Shown: positions 19,304 to 28,283 of the stretch, piece by piece
Layout of the letters: every line of letters starts with the position of its first letter
Position numbering within the stretch: position 1 is the stretch's first letter
DNA from: Campylobacter coli 76339
Lineage (GTDB): Bacteria; Campylobacterota; Campylobacteria; Campylobacterales; Campylobacteraceae
DNA length: 64,000 nucleotides
Direction: 5' to 3'
NCBI GenBank assembly: GCA_000470055.1
Contig: HG326877.1
Location: 248,001 to 312,000 of the forward strand
Translations under genes and position numbers: made by a program
Notes under the pieces: generated by a model
What the model saw: only the letters and a program-made list of their open reading frames with translations
Databases searched by the model: none
What the model was told of the DNA's origin: nothing

Positions 19304-19711
19304 TTAATCTTCCAAAGTCCTTATAATCAAACTTTTGGGCAGATTAAAGTGTTCTATAAGCTCTTTTTCTTTTTCTCTCATTTCTCCATTATCTACCTCA
19401 TGATCAAATCCAAGCAAATGAAGCATGGCATGGATAAAAAGCAAGCTTACTTCCTCTTCAAAACTATGTCCTAACTCTTTAGCTTTCTGTTTTGCCAAAT
19501 CTATATTAATCACAACAGAACCCAAAGGCAAGCTCTCATCGATATTTTCAAGTGGAAAAGAAAGCACATCGGTGGTTTTATCTTGCTCTCTTTGCTCTAA
19601 GTTAATCTCTTGCATTTCCTTACTTTCTACAAAAACAAGTTCCACATCCTTAGAGCTTAAAAAACTTGCTATAGGCTCTAAAAATTCGCATTTTTCATCA
19701 CTTAATATCAT
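19304..19711 (-). CDS. ybeY: Endoribonuclease YbeY
   Basis: 135 aa. Single-strand RNase needed for 16S 3'-end maturation and ribosome quality control. The zinc motif [11 protein letters not shown] near residue 100 matches HGxLHLxGYDH. Overlaps the recO stop by 4 bases (ATGA). Confidence 0.95.
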   Translation of the reverse strand: MILSDEKCEFLEPIASFLSSKDVELVFVESKEMQEINLEQREQDKTTDVLSFPLENIDESLPLGSVVINIDLAKQKAKELGHSFEEEVSLLFIHAMLHLLGFDHEVDNGEMREKEKELIEHFNLPKSLIIRTLED

Positions 19712-20322
19712 AAACCCTCCTTGATCAATTGATACAAATTCCCTATTTCTTCATCGCCAAAAATCGCACAATTTTTACTTTCGTAAAAATTTTTTAATTT
19801 CTGCTTTTCAAATGCATAACCTAAAGCACAAGTGTGATGCGAAGGTAAAAAAGCACGGATTAAAGTGATGGGATTTTCTATGCTTTCATCACAAGCAAAA
19901 CATCTAAATTCTTGATGGAGTCTCCCCTCAAATTCTAAAATCTTAAGATAAGCATCCACAATCACGCGCTTGGGATTTTGCTTTTCAAAACGCTTTACAC
20001 ATTCATCTAAAAGCTCAAAATAAAAACTTTCAAGTACTTGAGCATCTTTTAAATGATGATACAGAAGACGGATAAATTCCTGCCAAATCAGCATTTTTTC
20101 ACGATCCATAATCCATACAAAACCCAAATGCAAAACATCCTTAAGTCTTGGCAAAAAGCTAGGATTTTCATCTAAAGCAAAATCAATTTTATAACCATTT
20201 AAAATACTAGAATGTCTAAGCCCATAAAAACGATACGCCTTGATAAGCTCTTTAGGGCTTAAAATATAAACAATCAAATCCTCATCTTTTACTTTTTGCG
20301 TATGAAGTATAAAGCCTTGCAT
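19708..20322 (-). CDS. recO: RecO-like recombination mediator
   Basis: 204 aa, short as in other Campylobacterota. The N-terminus [15 protein letters not shown] fits the RecO OB fold; a C-F-A-C pair near residue 143 resembles its zinc region. RecO loads RecA on gapped DNA. Sequence conservation is low, so this rests on N-terminal pattern, size and neighbours. Starts one base into the upstream stop region. Confidence 0.75.
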   Translation of the reverse strand: MQGFILHTQKVKDEDLIVYILSPKELIKAYRFYGLRHSSILNGYKIDFALDENPSFLPRLKDVLHLGFVWIMDREKMLIWQEFIRLLYHHLKDAQVLESFYFELLDECVKRFEKQNPKRVIVDAYLKILEFEGRLHQEFRCFACDESIENPITLIRAFLPSHHTCALGYAFEKQKLKNFYESKNCAIFGDEEIGNLYQLIKEGL

Positions 20323-20843
20323 TAAAGTATTTCAATGCCATAAGCTCTAAGTAGATCAAAAGCGGATTTTTCTAAATTTTCATCAAAACTTGCACTTAAA
20401 TTTTGATGGAGTATAAGTCTTGAATTTGGCTTCGCGCTAAAAGCTAAAATGATATTACAAAAGACGCAAATATGGGAAACAAGTCCTGCAAAATGAATTT
20501 CTTCGTATTCACTTTTTGCGATAAAATTTGCAAATTCTAAACTTCCAAAAGTATTTTTATGAAAAACCTTATGAGCTTTTTGCAAAAAGGGTGTAAATTC
20601 TTTAGGCATTTGCCAACCCAAACTGTCTTTTATACAATGCTCAATAGGCAAATTTAACCCTTCTTTACTCCTTAAATAATCCTCATCATGAGTATCATAA
20701 GTAAGAAGCAAATGCGTAGTGTTAAAATCGATTTGATTGAGAGTATTAAGGATATTTTCTTTGATTTTTAAAGCTTTTTCAAAGCCCAAACTTCCATCGA
20801 TAAAATCATTTTGATAATCTACCAAAACAAAAGCTTTTTTCAT
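20322..20843 (-). CDS. Isochorismatase/nicotinamidase-family cysteine hydrolase
   Basis: 173 aa. Family triad seen: Asp in V-D-Y-Q-N-D-F near residue 9, a Lys near 93 (F-H-K-N-T-F) and Cys in G-L-V-S-H-I-C-V-F-C-N near 126. Substrate unknown; nicotinamidase is plausible but unproven. ATG at 20843 is preferred; a TTG precedes it directly. Confidence 0.8.
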   Translation of the reverse strand: MKKAFVLVDYQNDFIDGSLGFEKALKIKENILNTLNQIDFNTTHLLLTYDTHDEDYLRSKEGLNLPIEHCIKDSLGWQMPKEFTPFLQKAHKVFHKNTFGSLEFANFIAKSEYEEIHFAGLVSHICVFCNIILAFSAKPNSRLILHQNLSASFDENLEKSAFDLLRAYGIEIL

Positions 20844-20847
20844 CAAA

Positions 20848-21603
20848 TTATGCCTTTTCTAGCCAAAAACTTTCTGTGTGCAAATTCGAAAAAGCGGTTT
20901 TTAAACTCGTAAAAAGCTTAGGATGTTCTTTTTCTAAATTAGCTAGAAGTTGCTTTGCTTCTTCTCTTGCATGTGGAAATTTTACATTTTTCTCACTTAG
21001 TTTCATACCAGGGCAAAATTCATTTCCTATAACCTGAAGTTCATTTTGCGTAGCATTATCTCTAAGTTGTCTTTCACGCACAAAAATCAAAGGGCGTATA
21101 ACCGTAATACCTCGTTTACTTTGATAAATAGGTGCCAAGGTTCTTAAAGCTCCATTATGGATAAAATTCATAAAAAAGCTCTCAGCTGCATCATCTAAAT
21201 GGTGCGCGATAGCTAATTTGTTAAAACCTTTCTCAAGAGCATAAGTATACAAAGCACCTCGACGCATTCTTGAGAAATAACTACAAAAGCTTGAATTTTT
21301 TCTTATCGTATCGCCTGAAACTTCATAGATATTTGAATCAATCACACTGTGTTTAATCCCATACTCCTCGCAATGCGCATGAAGTCCTGAGTAATCCTCA
21401 CCCATACCATAGCTTAAAGTTGCTGCTTCAAGCTCGAATTTAAAAGGTGCGTGAGCTTGCATTCTTTTTAAAAGATGTGCTAAAGCTAAAGAATCTTTTC
21501 CTCCGCTAAGTCCTAAAAGAACCCTATCCCCATCTTTAATGAGTCCGAATTTAGCATTAGCTTGTGCAACTTGGCGTATTAATTTTTTGCTAAGATTTAT
21601 CAT
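20848..21603 (-). CDS. ttcA: TtcA-like tRNA 2-thiocytidine biosynthesis protein
   Basis: 251 aa. PP-loop ATPase S-G-G-K-D-S at residues 33-38. In E. coli TtcA the cluster is held by C-x2-C before S-R-L-R-R-G and a later Cys. Here the first pair reads C107-S-Y-F110 before S-R-M-R-R-G, so the second cysteine is replaced by Phe; a later F-C197-P is present. It should thiolate C32 of tRNAs, but cluster ligation must differ. The end is 4 bases before the hydrolase ATG. Confidence 0.82.
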   Translation of the reverse strand: MINLSKKLIRQVAQANAKFGLIKDGDRVLLGLSGGKDSLALAHLLKRMQAHAPFKFELEAATLSYGMGEDYSGLHAHCEEYGIKHSVIDSNIYEVSGDTIRKNSSFCSYFSRMRRGALYTYALEKGFNKLAIAHHLDDAAESFFMNFIHNGALRTLAPIYQSKRGITVIRPLIFVRERQLRDNATQNELQVIGNEFCPGMKLSEKNVKFPHAREEAKQLLANLEKEHPKLFTSLKTAFSNLHTESFWLEKA

Positions 21604-22289
21604 AATTTCTCACACATTTTAAGCACAAAATTAGCCGAAATTTTAGCTGAATTGATCACAAATTCATCAAAATCAAATTCTGCCTTTTCACCAGCTTTAT
21701 CACTCATCGCTCTTAAGATAAAACAAGGCACTTTTAAAGCATCACACACTAAAGCCACACTTGCTCCTTCCATTTCGCAAGCATCGGCATTAAAAATCTC
21801 TCTGATTTTTGCTTTCTTTGCCTCATCGCAGATAAATTCATCACCCGTTGCAATAATACCTGCACGAAGTTTGATATTTAATTCTTTTGCGACTTCTAAG
21901 GCAAGATTGTTTAACTTATCATCTGTTTTTATAAAAATTTCATTTCCTGGAACAAAACCCAATGGATGCCCAAAAGCAGTAATATCAAGATCGTATTGTG
22001 CTAATTTAGTCGCATAAAGCAAGTCACCAATCTCAAGCTCAGGATTAAACGCTCCTGCAACACCTGTAAAAAGCAAAACTTGCGCGCCAAATTTTTCTAT
22101 CATTACGCTAGCGCTTAGAGTAGAATTTACCTTGCCTATCTTAGAATAAGCAAGAATAAGCTCGTGATTTTTATAGTTTGCAAAATAATAAGTATTATTA
22201 GCGTGTTCTATTTTTGTATAATCTTTAAGCGTTTCAAGCAAAGGAGTGATTTCTTCACTCATGGCTCCTAAAATTGCTATTTTCATCAT
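21600..22289 (-). CDS. mtnN: MTA/SAH/aminodeoxyfutalosine nucleosidase
   Basis: 229 aa (228 if the second of two adjacent ATGs, better spaced from AAAGG, is used). Nucleoside phosphorylase fold with G-V-A-G-A near residue 78 and C-E-M-E-G-A-S near 172, and catalytic Asp in S-D-K-A. In Campylobacter this enzyme also hydrolyses 6-amino-6-deoxyfutalosine in menaquinone synthesis (MqnB role; established for the genus). mqnD is at 42.9 kb. Confidence 0.94.
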   Translation of the reverse strand: MMKIAILGAMSEEITPLLETLKDYTKIEHANNTYYFANYKNHELILAYSKIGKVNSTLSASVMIEKFGAQVLLFTGVAGAFNPELEIGDLLYATKLAQYDLDITAFGHPLGFVPGNEIFIKTDDKLNNLALEVAKELNIKLRAGIIATGDEFICDEAKKAKIREIFNADACEMEGASVALVCDALKVPCFILRAMSDKAGEKAEFDFDEFVINSAKISANFVLKMCEKL

Positions 22290-23206
22290 ATAACCTTTAA
22301 AAATTCTTCTATATCATTCATATTTGTTAAAGCATAAGTTTCTTTTGAAGTGATTTTTTTATTTAAGCCTTTAAGCACACTAGCGCCAAATTCTATAAAA
22401 TAATCTGCTTCATTTTCACAAGCTTTAATGCTTTGTTTATAAAGCACTGGAGCTACAAGTTGGGTTTTTAAAAGCTCAAGAGCTTCTTGTTTGCTCGTAT
22501 AAGCCTTAGCTGTAGCATTAGAAATCACGGCTTTAAAATTAGGCTCTAGTATTTTTTCAAGCTCTATGCAAAGCTTATTAGACGCGTTTTCTAAAAGCGG
22601 ACAATGGCTTGCTACACTCATATTTAAAAGCATAGCTCTTTTAGCACCTGCTTCCTTAAATACACTTTCATAACTTGCTAAATCAGGTTTTAAACCTGCA
22701 ACAACGATTTGCCCATCGCAGTTATAATTAGCTGCAAAAATCTTTTTATCTTCATCTCTAGCTTTTTGACAAAGTTCTTCCACTTTCTTATCATCAAGGC
22801 CTAAAATTACCATCATACCTGCTTCAACTTTTGCACAATCTTCTTGCATGAAAAGTCCTCTTTTATGCACAAGCATAGTTGCTTCTAAAAAGCTAAAAGC
22901 ACCATTAATCGCCAAAGCTGAAAATTCACCCAAAGAATGACCTAAAGAAAATTTAGCCTTAATATCAGGTTTTAATTCGCTCAAAGCACTATAAGCCATT
23001 AAAGAATTTAAGAGTATAGCAGGTTGCGTAAATTCGCTTTTGTTTAAATCTTCGTTTTCATTAAATAATAAATTTTTAAAATCAATTTTACAAAAATCAC
23101 TGGCGTTTTCTAGAAGTTCTTTTGCGGTTTTGGAGTTTTCATAAAAATCTTTACCCATGCCAAGACTTTGAGAGCCTTGACCTGGAAAAATAAATACAGC
23201 GTTCAT
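22286..23206 (-). CDS. fabD: Malonyl-CoA:ACP transacylase
   Basis: 306 aa from ATG 23206, giving the canonical opening M-N-A-V-F-I-F-P-G-Q-G-S-Q. Nucleophile Ser91 sits in G-H-S-L-G; Q-near-60 and later His motifs fit the family. A longer frame to 23365 reads through the slyD tail out of frame and is rejected. Starts one base after the slyD stop. Confidence 0.96.
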   Translation of the reverse strand: MNAVFIFPGQGSQSLGMGKDFYENSKTAKELLENASDFCKIDFKNLLFNENEDLNKSEFTQPAILLNSLMAYSALSELKPDIKAKFSLGHSLGEFSALAINGAFSFLEATMLVHKRGLFMQEDCAKVEAGMMVILGLDDKKVEELCQKARDEDKKIFAANYNCDGQIVVAGLKPDLASYESVFKEAGAKRAMLLNMSVASHCPLLENASNKLCIELEKILEPNFKAVISNATAKAYTSKQEALELLKTQLVAPVLYKQSIKACENEADYFIEFGASVLKGLNKKITSKETYALTNMNDIEEFLKVI

Positions 23207-23207
23207 C

Positions 23208-23780
23208 TTAGTGGCAACCACATCCGCCGCCACCGCCACCGCAGCATCCGCCACCGCCATGTCCGTGATGATCGTGTCCGTGTCCATGTCCACTTCCGCA
23301 ACCACAACTATGGCTTCCTGCGATAATACCTGTAAGAAGCTCATCTTCGCTTGCTGCTCTAGCATCTACAATATTTAAAGAAAAAAGCAAATCACGACCT
23401 GCATAAGGATGATTATAATCAATAGTCACATCATTCTCACCAATTTCTTTAACAGTAACGCGAACGGTTTCACCATTTTCACCCTCGCCAAAAAGTTCCA
23501 TACCTATTTTTAAATCAATACCTGCAAATTGTTCTTTTGGTAAAACTTGCACTGCATTTTCATCATATTCGCCCAAGCCTTTATCTTTTTTGATTACAAC
23601 ATCAGCATTGCTAGGGCAATCAAGCTTCATCACTTCTTCTTCTAAAGCTTCTAAAATTTGACCTTTTCCTAAAATAAAAGAAATCGGTTGAGCATATAAA
23701 TTTGATTCTAAAACTTCATTTGTATTTGCATCTTTTAGTTCATAAAACATTGAAACTACGCTATTTTTTTCTATAGCCAT
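23208..23780 (-). CDS. slyD: FKBP-type prolyl isomerase SlyD with metal-binding tail
   Basis: 190 aa. FKBP and insert-in-flap domains (residues 1-150), with L-G-E-Y-D-E and N-H-P-Y-A-G-R-D-L near the C-terminal side of the FKBP part, then a His/Cys/Gly tail (about 155-190) that binds nickel and zinc in homologues and feeds hydrogenase or urease maturation. The tail is compositionally unlike its neighbours. Confidence 0.95.
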   Translation of the reverse strand: MAIEKNSVVSMFYELKDANTNEVLESNLYAQPISFILGKGQILEALEEEVMKLDCPSNADVVIKKDKGLGEYDENAVQVLPKEQFAGIDLKIGMELFGEGENGETVRVTVKEIGENDVTIDYNHPYAGRDLLFSLNIVDARAASEDELLTGIIAGSHSCGCGSGHGHGHDHHGHGGGGCCGGGGGGCGCH

Positions 23781-23795
23781 TTTTTCTCCTTGATA

Positions 23796-24746
23796 TTATT
23801 TTCTATTTGGGGAAGCTTTTGCTTCTGGTGAATTAGGATAATTTGTCTTTAAAGCCTTATAAAATCCATTAGCTGTTTTTGGATCTCCTATCTTATCAAG
23901 AGAAATTGCTGTGTGATATAAGAGCTTTGGAAAATAATCCCCCTTAGTGCTTAAAGCAGAGCTTGTTTTATAATAAGCAATAGCATTATTGTATTTCTTT
24001 TGCTTATATTCAATCTCTCCAAGCCAAAAATTTGCCCTTGCGGGTTTATATTGTTTTGATATGAGATAATTTAATTTAGTTTTACTATTCTCGTAAGAAT
24101 TATCATTTAAATCTTTGATAGCCAAGTCTAAAATTTCATTATTTTTTTTCTTTTTCCAAGAATCGTCGATTTGCTTAACTTCTTTTTCTTTTACCGGAAT
24201 AACACTAGCATTATTTTCCTTAAGAGAAGTTGCATTTTTATCATCACTTGTAGGTATGACAAGAGTATTATTAGCACTTAAATTAAAATCATTTAAGTCA
24301 TCTTTAGATACATAATTTGCATTAATAGAATCAACTAAAGAACTTAATTCAGCTAAAATTTTCTTAATTTGCTTATTGTTAGTATCTTGAATTTTTCTAC
24401 TTTCTTCAACATAAGCTTTTAAATTTTGAAGTTCTGTGCTTAAATTATTTTCCATAGCTTCAAAATTAGTTTCAAGTTGTGTTAGTCTAGAATTGGATTT
24501 AGCATACTGTGAATTTATACCTTCTAAGGTACTTTGCAATCCTTCAACTCTTTGTTCAATTTCATTAATTCTAGAATTTACCTGAGCATCGTTATTGCTT
24601 AAAGTATCTAATTTTTCTTTAAGTAGTTTCTCGCCTGATGTTAAGCCGTAAGGGGAATCGCTAGTTAAATCTCCTGCACCAAAAGCGGAGCTTTCTGCAT
24701 AAAGTAAAGTAGCTCCGATAAGAGCTACTGAGAATATTTTTTTCAT
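23796..24746 (-). CDS. cpoB: Periplasmic CpoB/YbgF-like coiled-coil TPR protein of the Tol-Pal system
   Basis: 316 aa. Signal peptide about residues 1-17, coiled coil roughly 40-150, TPR repeats in the C-terminal third (A-R-A-N-F-W-L-G-E-I near 233). Links outer-membrane constriction with peptidoglycan synthesis in homologues. Four Asp/Glu-X-Asn-X-Ser/Thr sequons are present at about N101, N155, N171 and N179. The C. jejuni counterpart (Cj0114) is a known N-glycoprotein (recall). It follows pal by 3 bases. Confidence 0.9.
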   Translation of the reverse strand: MKKIFSVALIGATLLYAESSAFGAGDLTSDSPYGLTSGEKLLKEKLDTLSNNDAQVNSRINEIEQRVEGLQSTLEGINSQYAKSNSRLTQLETNFEAMENNLSTELQNLKAYVEESRKIQDTNNKQIKKILAELSSLVDSINANYVSKDDLNDFNLSANNTLVIPTSDDKNATSLKENNASVIPVKEKEVKQIDDSWKKKKNNEILDLAIKDLNDNSYENSKTKLNYLISKQYKPARANFWLGEIEYKQKKYNNAIAYYKTSSALSTKGDYFPKLLYHTAISLDKIGDPKTANGFYKALKTNYPNSPEAKASPNRK

Positions 24747-24749
24747 TAA

Positions 24750-25247
24750 TTATCTTGATAGTTTAAATTCTGCACGGCGATTTTGAGCATCGCAAGCTTT
24801 TGTTTTTTCTGTACATACTGGATTTGTTTCACCGTAGCTTTTAACAGCGATTCTGTCAGAATTTACACCTTGAGCAATCAAAGCTTCTTTAACTGCTTTT
24901 GCTCTTTTTAAGCCTAAAGCTTGATTATACTCATCTGTTCCCCACTCATCGCAGTTACCTTCAACAGTGATGCTTACACCGCTTACTTCATTGTTGAAAA
25001 TATTTGCATTTGTGTTAACAACATTTTGCATATCTGGGCGGATATTGAATTTGTCAAAGTCAAAATATACTTTTCCTAAAGTATCGTTAAGTTGAGAAAT
25101 TTTTGAATCAATATCCCAGCCATCACTACCGCCTGTTCCGCGATTAGAATCTACGCTTGTATCACCACTTACACTAGTGCTTTTTGTGCTACAACCACTA
25201 ATAACCAATGCAAATGCTGCAATAGAACCAAAAAGAATTTTTTTCAT
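24750..25247 (-). CDS. pal: Peptidoglycan-associated lipoprotein Pal (Omp18)
   Basis: 165 aa. Lipobox V-I-S-G-C with lipidated Cys at residue 19. OmpA-like peptidoglycan-binding domain with Y-F-D-F-D-K-F, the N-x2-L-G-x-x-R-A pattern (Q-A-L-G-L-K-R-A-K-A) and the terminal N-R-R-A-E-F. Anchors the outer membrane to the wall and partners TolB. Has its own upstream gap and -10 box. Confidence 0.96.
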   Translation of the reverse strand: MKKILFGSIAAFALVISGCSTKSTSVSGDTSVDSNRGTGGSDGWDIDSKISQLNDTLGKVYFDFDKFNIRPDMQNVVNTNANIFNNEVSGVSITVEGNCDEWGTDEYNQALGLKRAKAVKEALIAQGVNSDRIAVKSYGETNPVCTEKTKACDAQNRRAEFKLSR

Positions 25248-25279
25248 TCATGACCTTTCGAAGTTAATAAATTCTTACC

Positions 25280-25285
25280 ATTATA
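25280..25285 (-). promoter_or_regulatory. Probable -10 box for pal-cpoB
   Basis: TATAAT on the minus strand in the 77-base tolB-pal gap, about 33 bases before the pal ATG. Suggests extra transcription of pal independent of the tolQRAB unit. Confidence 0.5.
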
Positions 25286-25324
25286 TCTAAATATTAATTA
25301 ACTTTAACAAAAAATTATAAATTT

Positions 25325-26536
25325 TTACCAATCAATAGACTGAATTTTCCCAACTTTCAACGGAAAATAAAAAGTCTTATTTGCATTAACACGAATAACA
25401 CCCAAAGCGCTTTGTGCTCCAAGGTATTTGATAAAAACTATACTCCCCCCATCGCTTGAAAATCTAGGGAATAAATTTTTTCCATTTGCAGTAAACTGAC
25501 GAATACCCGTGCTGTTAATTGACATTAAATAAATATTAAAAACACCCACTTGATTTGGCTCACGACTAGAATACACTAAAAAATCTTTATAAGTTGAAAC
25601 TGCGGAATTATTTCTACCATGAAAAACTGCTTGCTCGGCGGTTCCATTATTGATATCTTGTATAAAGATATTAGGATAACCCAAACGATCGCTTACAAAA
25701 ACAAATTTGCTATCATCCACACCTATAAAATTTCCATTTACATCTATACCCGAATAATTTGTAAGTTGGGTTAAATTTTTAGAATTTAAATCATACAAAT
25801 AAACATCAGGTTGATCTTTTGGAGCCATAGTTACAAGCAACTTGCTACCATCTAAGCTTACATCACTTGCTACTACCATACCTCCACTAGATAAAATTTT
25901 ATTTGCCTTGTTAGTTTTTAAATCGTAACGATAAAGGGTTGGTTTATCATGATCGTATGCAGTATAATAAAAAATGCTTTGTTCTTTATTTCCCCATTTA
26001 GGAAATAAATTTAATCCGCCATTAATGATAACTTTTTGATATGTTAAAGTATAATCAGCCATAATAATTTGACTTTTTTTAGAGCTTGAATTTCTAGCAA
26101 TTAAAATCTTATGATCCATCCAATCAACAGGTGCAAGTCCTAGTGCATTTACAGAAGCTTTTACACTCTTATGAGCTAAAAAAGGATACTGCTCAATACC
26201 ATTTAAAGTATAAGTTTGGCTTGACTTTTCCACACCGCCTGCTTTAATCTTAACATTTAAATTTAAAGCATCGCCGTTTTTACTCAAATCGTATTCAAAT
26301 GTGTAATTTGTAGCCTCTAAATTTGTATCACTTACAACTTCAAAATTTGAACTTACCTTCAAGTCATTTACAATGATATTATAAAAACTGCGCTTTAAAT
26401 TAATATCACTTAAATTTGAATTGTCTTTAACAATGATTTTGGGTAAAACTACACCTGAATTTACAACATCGATAACAGGATCTTCTGCCCAAAGTACTCC
26501 TAAAAAAATTAAAAATACTGTTACAATTTTTTTCAT
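25325..26536 (-). CDS. tolB: Tol-Pal translocation protein TolB
   Basis: 403 aa. Signal peptide about 1-17, N-terminal alpha/beta domain, then WD-like beta-propeller repeats of the S-x-D-G-S/K-x-L/I type in the second half (e.g. near 225 and 365). Periplasmic partner of Pal and TolA. Lies 13 bases after the tolA-like gene. Confidence 0.94.
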   Translation of the reverse strand: MKKIVTVFLIFLGVLWAEDPVIDVVNSGVVLPKIIVKDNSNLSDINLKRSFYNIIVNDLKVSSNFEVVSDTNLEATNYTFEYDLSKNGDALNLNVKIKAGGVEKSSQTYTLNGIEQYPFLAHKSVKASVNALGLAPVDWMDHKILIARNSSSKKSQIIMADYTLTYQKVIINGGLNLFPKWGNKEQSIFYYTAYDHDKPTLYRYDLKTNKANKILSSGGMVVASDVSLDGSKLLVTMAPKDQPDVYLYDLNSKNLTQLTNYSGIDVNGNFIGVDDSKFVFVSDRLGYPNIFIQDINNGTAEQAVFHGRNNSAVSTYKDFLVYSSREPNQVGVFNIYLMSINSTGIRQFTANGKNLFPRFSSDGGSIVFIKYLGAQSALGVIRVNANKTFYFPLKVGKIQSIDW

Positions 26537-26549
26537 CTTTTCTCCTCAA

Positions 26550-27326
26550 TTATTTTTGAATTTGTGCCTCATCTTTTAAATTCATGGTAATACTTATGCT
26601 TTTATTTTGAGGCGGATAGGCTATAAATTTACCCTTTTGATTTTCTAAAAATTCAGCTACTTTTGCGTCATATAAAGAATTTCCACTTTTTTCGACCGAA
26701 GTATAACCAAAAATTCCGTTTTCATCAATAAAAATTTTTACCCTGACTGAAATATTTTCACTATTAGGATGATATTGTCTCCATCTTTGGGTGATGGTAC
26801 GCACTACCTTGCCTAAAAATTCATCATAAATTCCCGTCTTTTGGTTTTTTATACTTTCACCTTGATTGATACTTTCTTCTTCAAGTAAACTATCATTTAA
26901 TTGTTTTACAAGCTCTGAAGCTTGGGTTTTTGAACTACTTGTTGTTTCTGATTTTGCACTAGATTGTATTTTAGTAGTTTTTTCCTCTTGCACCTCTTTG
27001 ATATTGCCAAAAAGCTCATTAAAATTGCTAGCTTTTTGATCTATATCTTCAGTTTTTACTGCTTTATTTGTAGTTTGTGCAAAAAGTTTCTCGATATCAA
27101 GTTCTTGCGTAGGTTTTTGAATATCTTTGGGAATACTTTGCTCATTTACAACTTTCTTTGAAGGCTCCATAAGTTCTATATCAATGAAACTATCTTGGAT
27201 ATCAGTGTATTGAATCGCAGGTTGTGTATGGGTTATAAGTCTAAAAAAAACAAGGAGAATAATACAAATATAAACCGCAACAGCAAGTAAAAAAGAATTT
27301 ACATTGCTTAAACCATATTCTTTCAT
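26550..27326 (-). CDS. tolA: TolA/TonB-like energy-transducing protein
   Basis: 258 aa. One N-terminal membrane anchor (about residues 11-29), a Lys/Glu/Gln/Ser-rich periplasmic linker, and a C-terminal TonB/TolA-type domain (about 165-255). Divergent from E. coli TolA in sequence, but its place between tolR and tolB supports the role of linking the TolQR motor to Pal and TolB. Confidence 0.82.
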   Translation of the reverse strand: MKEYGLSNVNSFLLAVAVYICIILLVFFRLITHTQPAIQYTDIQDSFIDIELMEPSKKVVNEQSIPKDIQKPTQELDIEKLFAQTTNKAVKTEDIDQKASNFNELFGNIKEVQEEKTTKIQSSAKSETTSSSKTQASELVKQLNDSLLEEESINQGESIKNQKTGIYDEFLGKVVRTITQRWRQYHPNSENISVRVKIFIDENGIFGYTSVEKSGNSLYDAKVAEFLENQKGKFIAYPPQNKSISITMNLKDEAQIQK

Positions 27327-27330
27327 GGGC

Positions 27331-27720
27331 TTATTCTGTTTGTAAGGCGACCTTACTAAAGCCTAAATTTTTTATACTTCTTAGGACAAAAATAACATCG
27401 TCGTATTTTAAACTTTTATCAGCTCTAATAAATACCGGTTCATCGGTATTAAATTGTGCTTTTTTTTGCGCAAGATTATCTGCAAAACTCACAAAACTAT
27501 ACTTTTCTTGATTTAAAAATATCTCTTTTTTAGCATTAATGCTAACAATCAAACTTTTAACACTAGGAGCGCTTGTGGATTTTTGACTTCCTTGGGGAAG
27601 ATTGATTTTTTCTTCATAAGTAATACTAGGAGCTGTTACCATTAAAATAGCCAATAAAACAAGCATGATATCAACCAAAGGAGTTATATTAAGCTCTGGT
27701 TTTTCATCATCAAATGGCAT
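27331..27720 (-). CDS. tolR: TolR/ExbD-family proton channel subunit
   Basis: 129 aa. N-terminal N-I-T-P-L-V-D-I-M-L-V-L-L carries the conserved Asp in the single transmembrane helix; periplasmic ExbD fold follows. Works with the neighbouring TolQ to use proton motive force. Confidence 0.92.
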   Translation of the reverse strand: MPFDDEKPELNITPLVDIMLVLLAILMVTAPSITYEEKINLPQGSQKSTSAPSVKSLIVSINAKKEIFLNQEKYSFVSFADNLAQKKAQFNTDEPVFIRADKSLKYDDVIFVLRSIKNLGFSKVALQTE

Positions 27721-27728
27721 ATTAAATC

Positions 27729-28283
27729 CTATTTATTAGAGCTAATAACTTTAATCTCACTATCAATAATGCTTAAAAGCTCAAAAGCCTTTCTTTTAAT
27801 AATAAGATGAAAAGTATAAGCAGGGATAGCAACCAAAATACCACAACCCGTAGCAACTAAAGCCTCACTGATTTTAGGCGCGATAATACTTAAAGAATTT
27901 TGCGTTCCTAAGCCACCAAAAGTCTCAAGTATGGAAATAACCGTACCAAAAAGTCCGATAAAAGGAGAGGTTGAAGCTACTATACTAAGCCAAGTAAGCC
28001 CGTAAGAGGCGCGACGACTTGCTAAATTTTTATAAATTTCAAGATGTGATAAACTAGTGTCTGTACATTTTCTTAAAATAGAATGTGTTCTACTCAAGTC
28101 TTTTTCGCCCAAGAGTAGAGTTTCTAAACTTTCTTTTTCTTTATTTCTCCAAGCTGCCAAATAAGACATTCTTGAAAAAAGTATAGAAAAAGAAAGTATA
28201 AAATATAAAGAAAGCCAAGCTAAGACTATATAAGTGATTATGCTTGAACTTCCGAAAAACTGAAATATTGCTTCAAAATTCAT
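27729..28283 (-). CDS. tolQ: TolQ/ExbB-family proton channel subunit
   Basis: 184 aa. Three transmembrane segments (about 15-37, 98-120, 145-165) with the family's G-L-F-G-T-V and A-L-V-A-T-G-C-G-I motifs. Its start follows the atpC stop with no gap, so the tol genes may be read through from the atp operon. Confidence 0.93.
   Translation of the reverse strand: MNFEAIFQFFGSSSIITYIVLAWLSLYFILSFSILFSRMSYLAAWRNKEKESLETLLLGEKDLSRTHSILRKCTDTSLSHLEIYKNLASRRASYGLTWLSIVASTSPFIGLFGTVISILETFGGLGTQNSLSIIAPKISEALVATGCGILVAIPAYTFHLIIKRKAFELLSIIDSEIKVISSNK

Noticed and set aside
23215-23300. Short tandem repeat that could be a CRISPR or phase-variable tract
   Set aside because: It is the coding sequence of the SlyD His/Cys/Gly tail; units are irregular and no spacers exist. 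No poly-G tract of 8 or more was seen in the window.
22286-23365. Longer fabD reading of 359 aa
   Set aside because: The first 53 residues are the slyD tail in another frame (repetitive Val/Ala/Asp); the canonical fabD start is at 23206.
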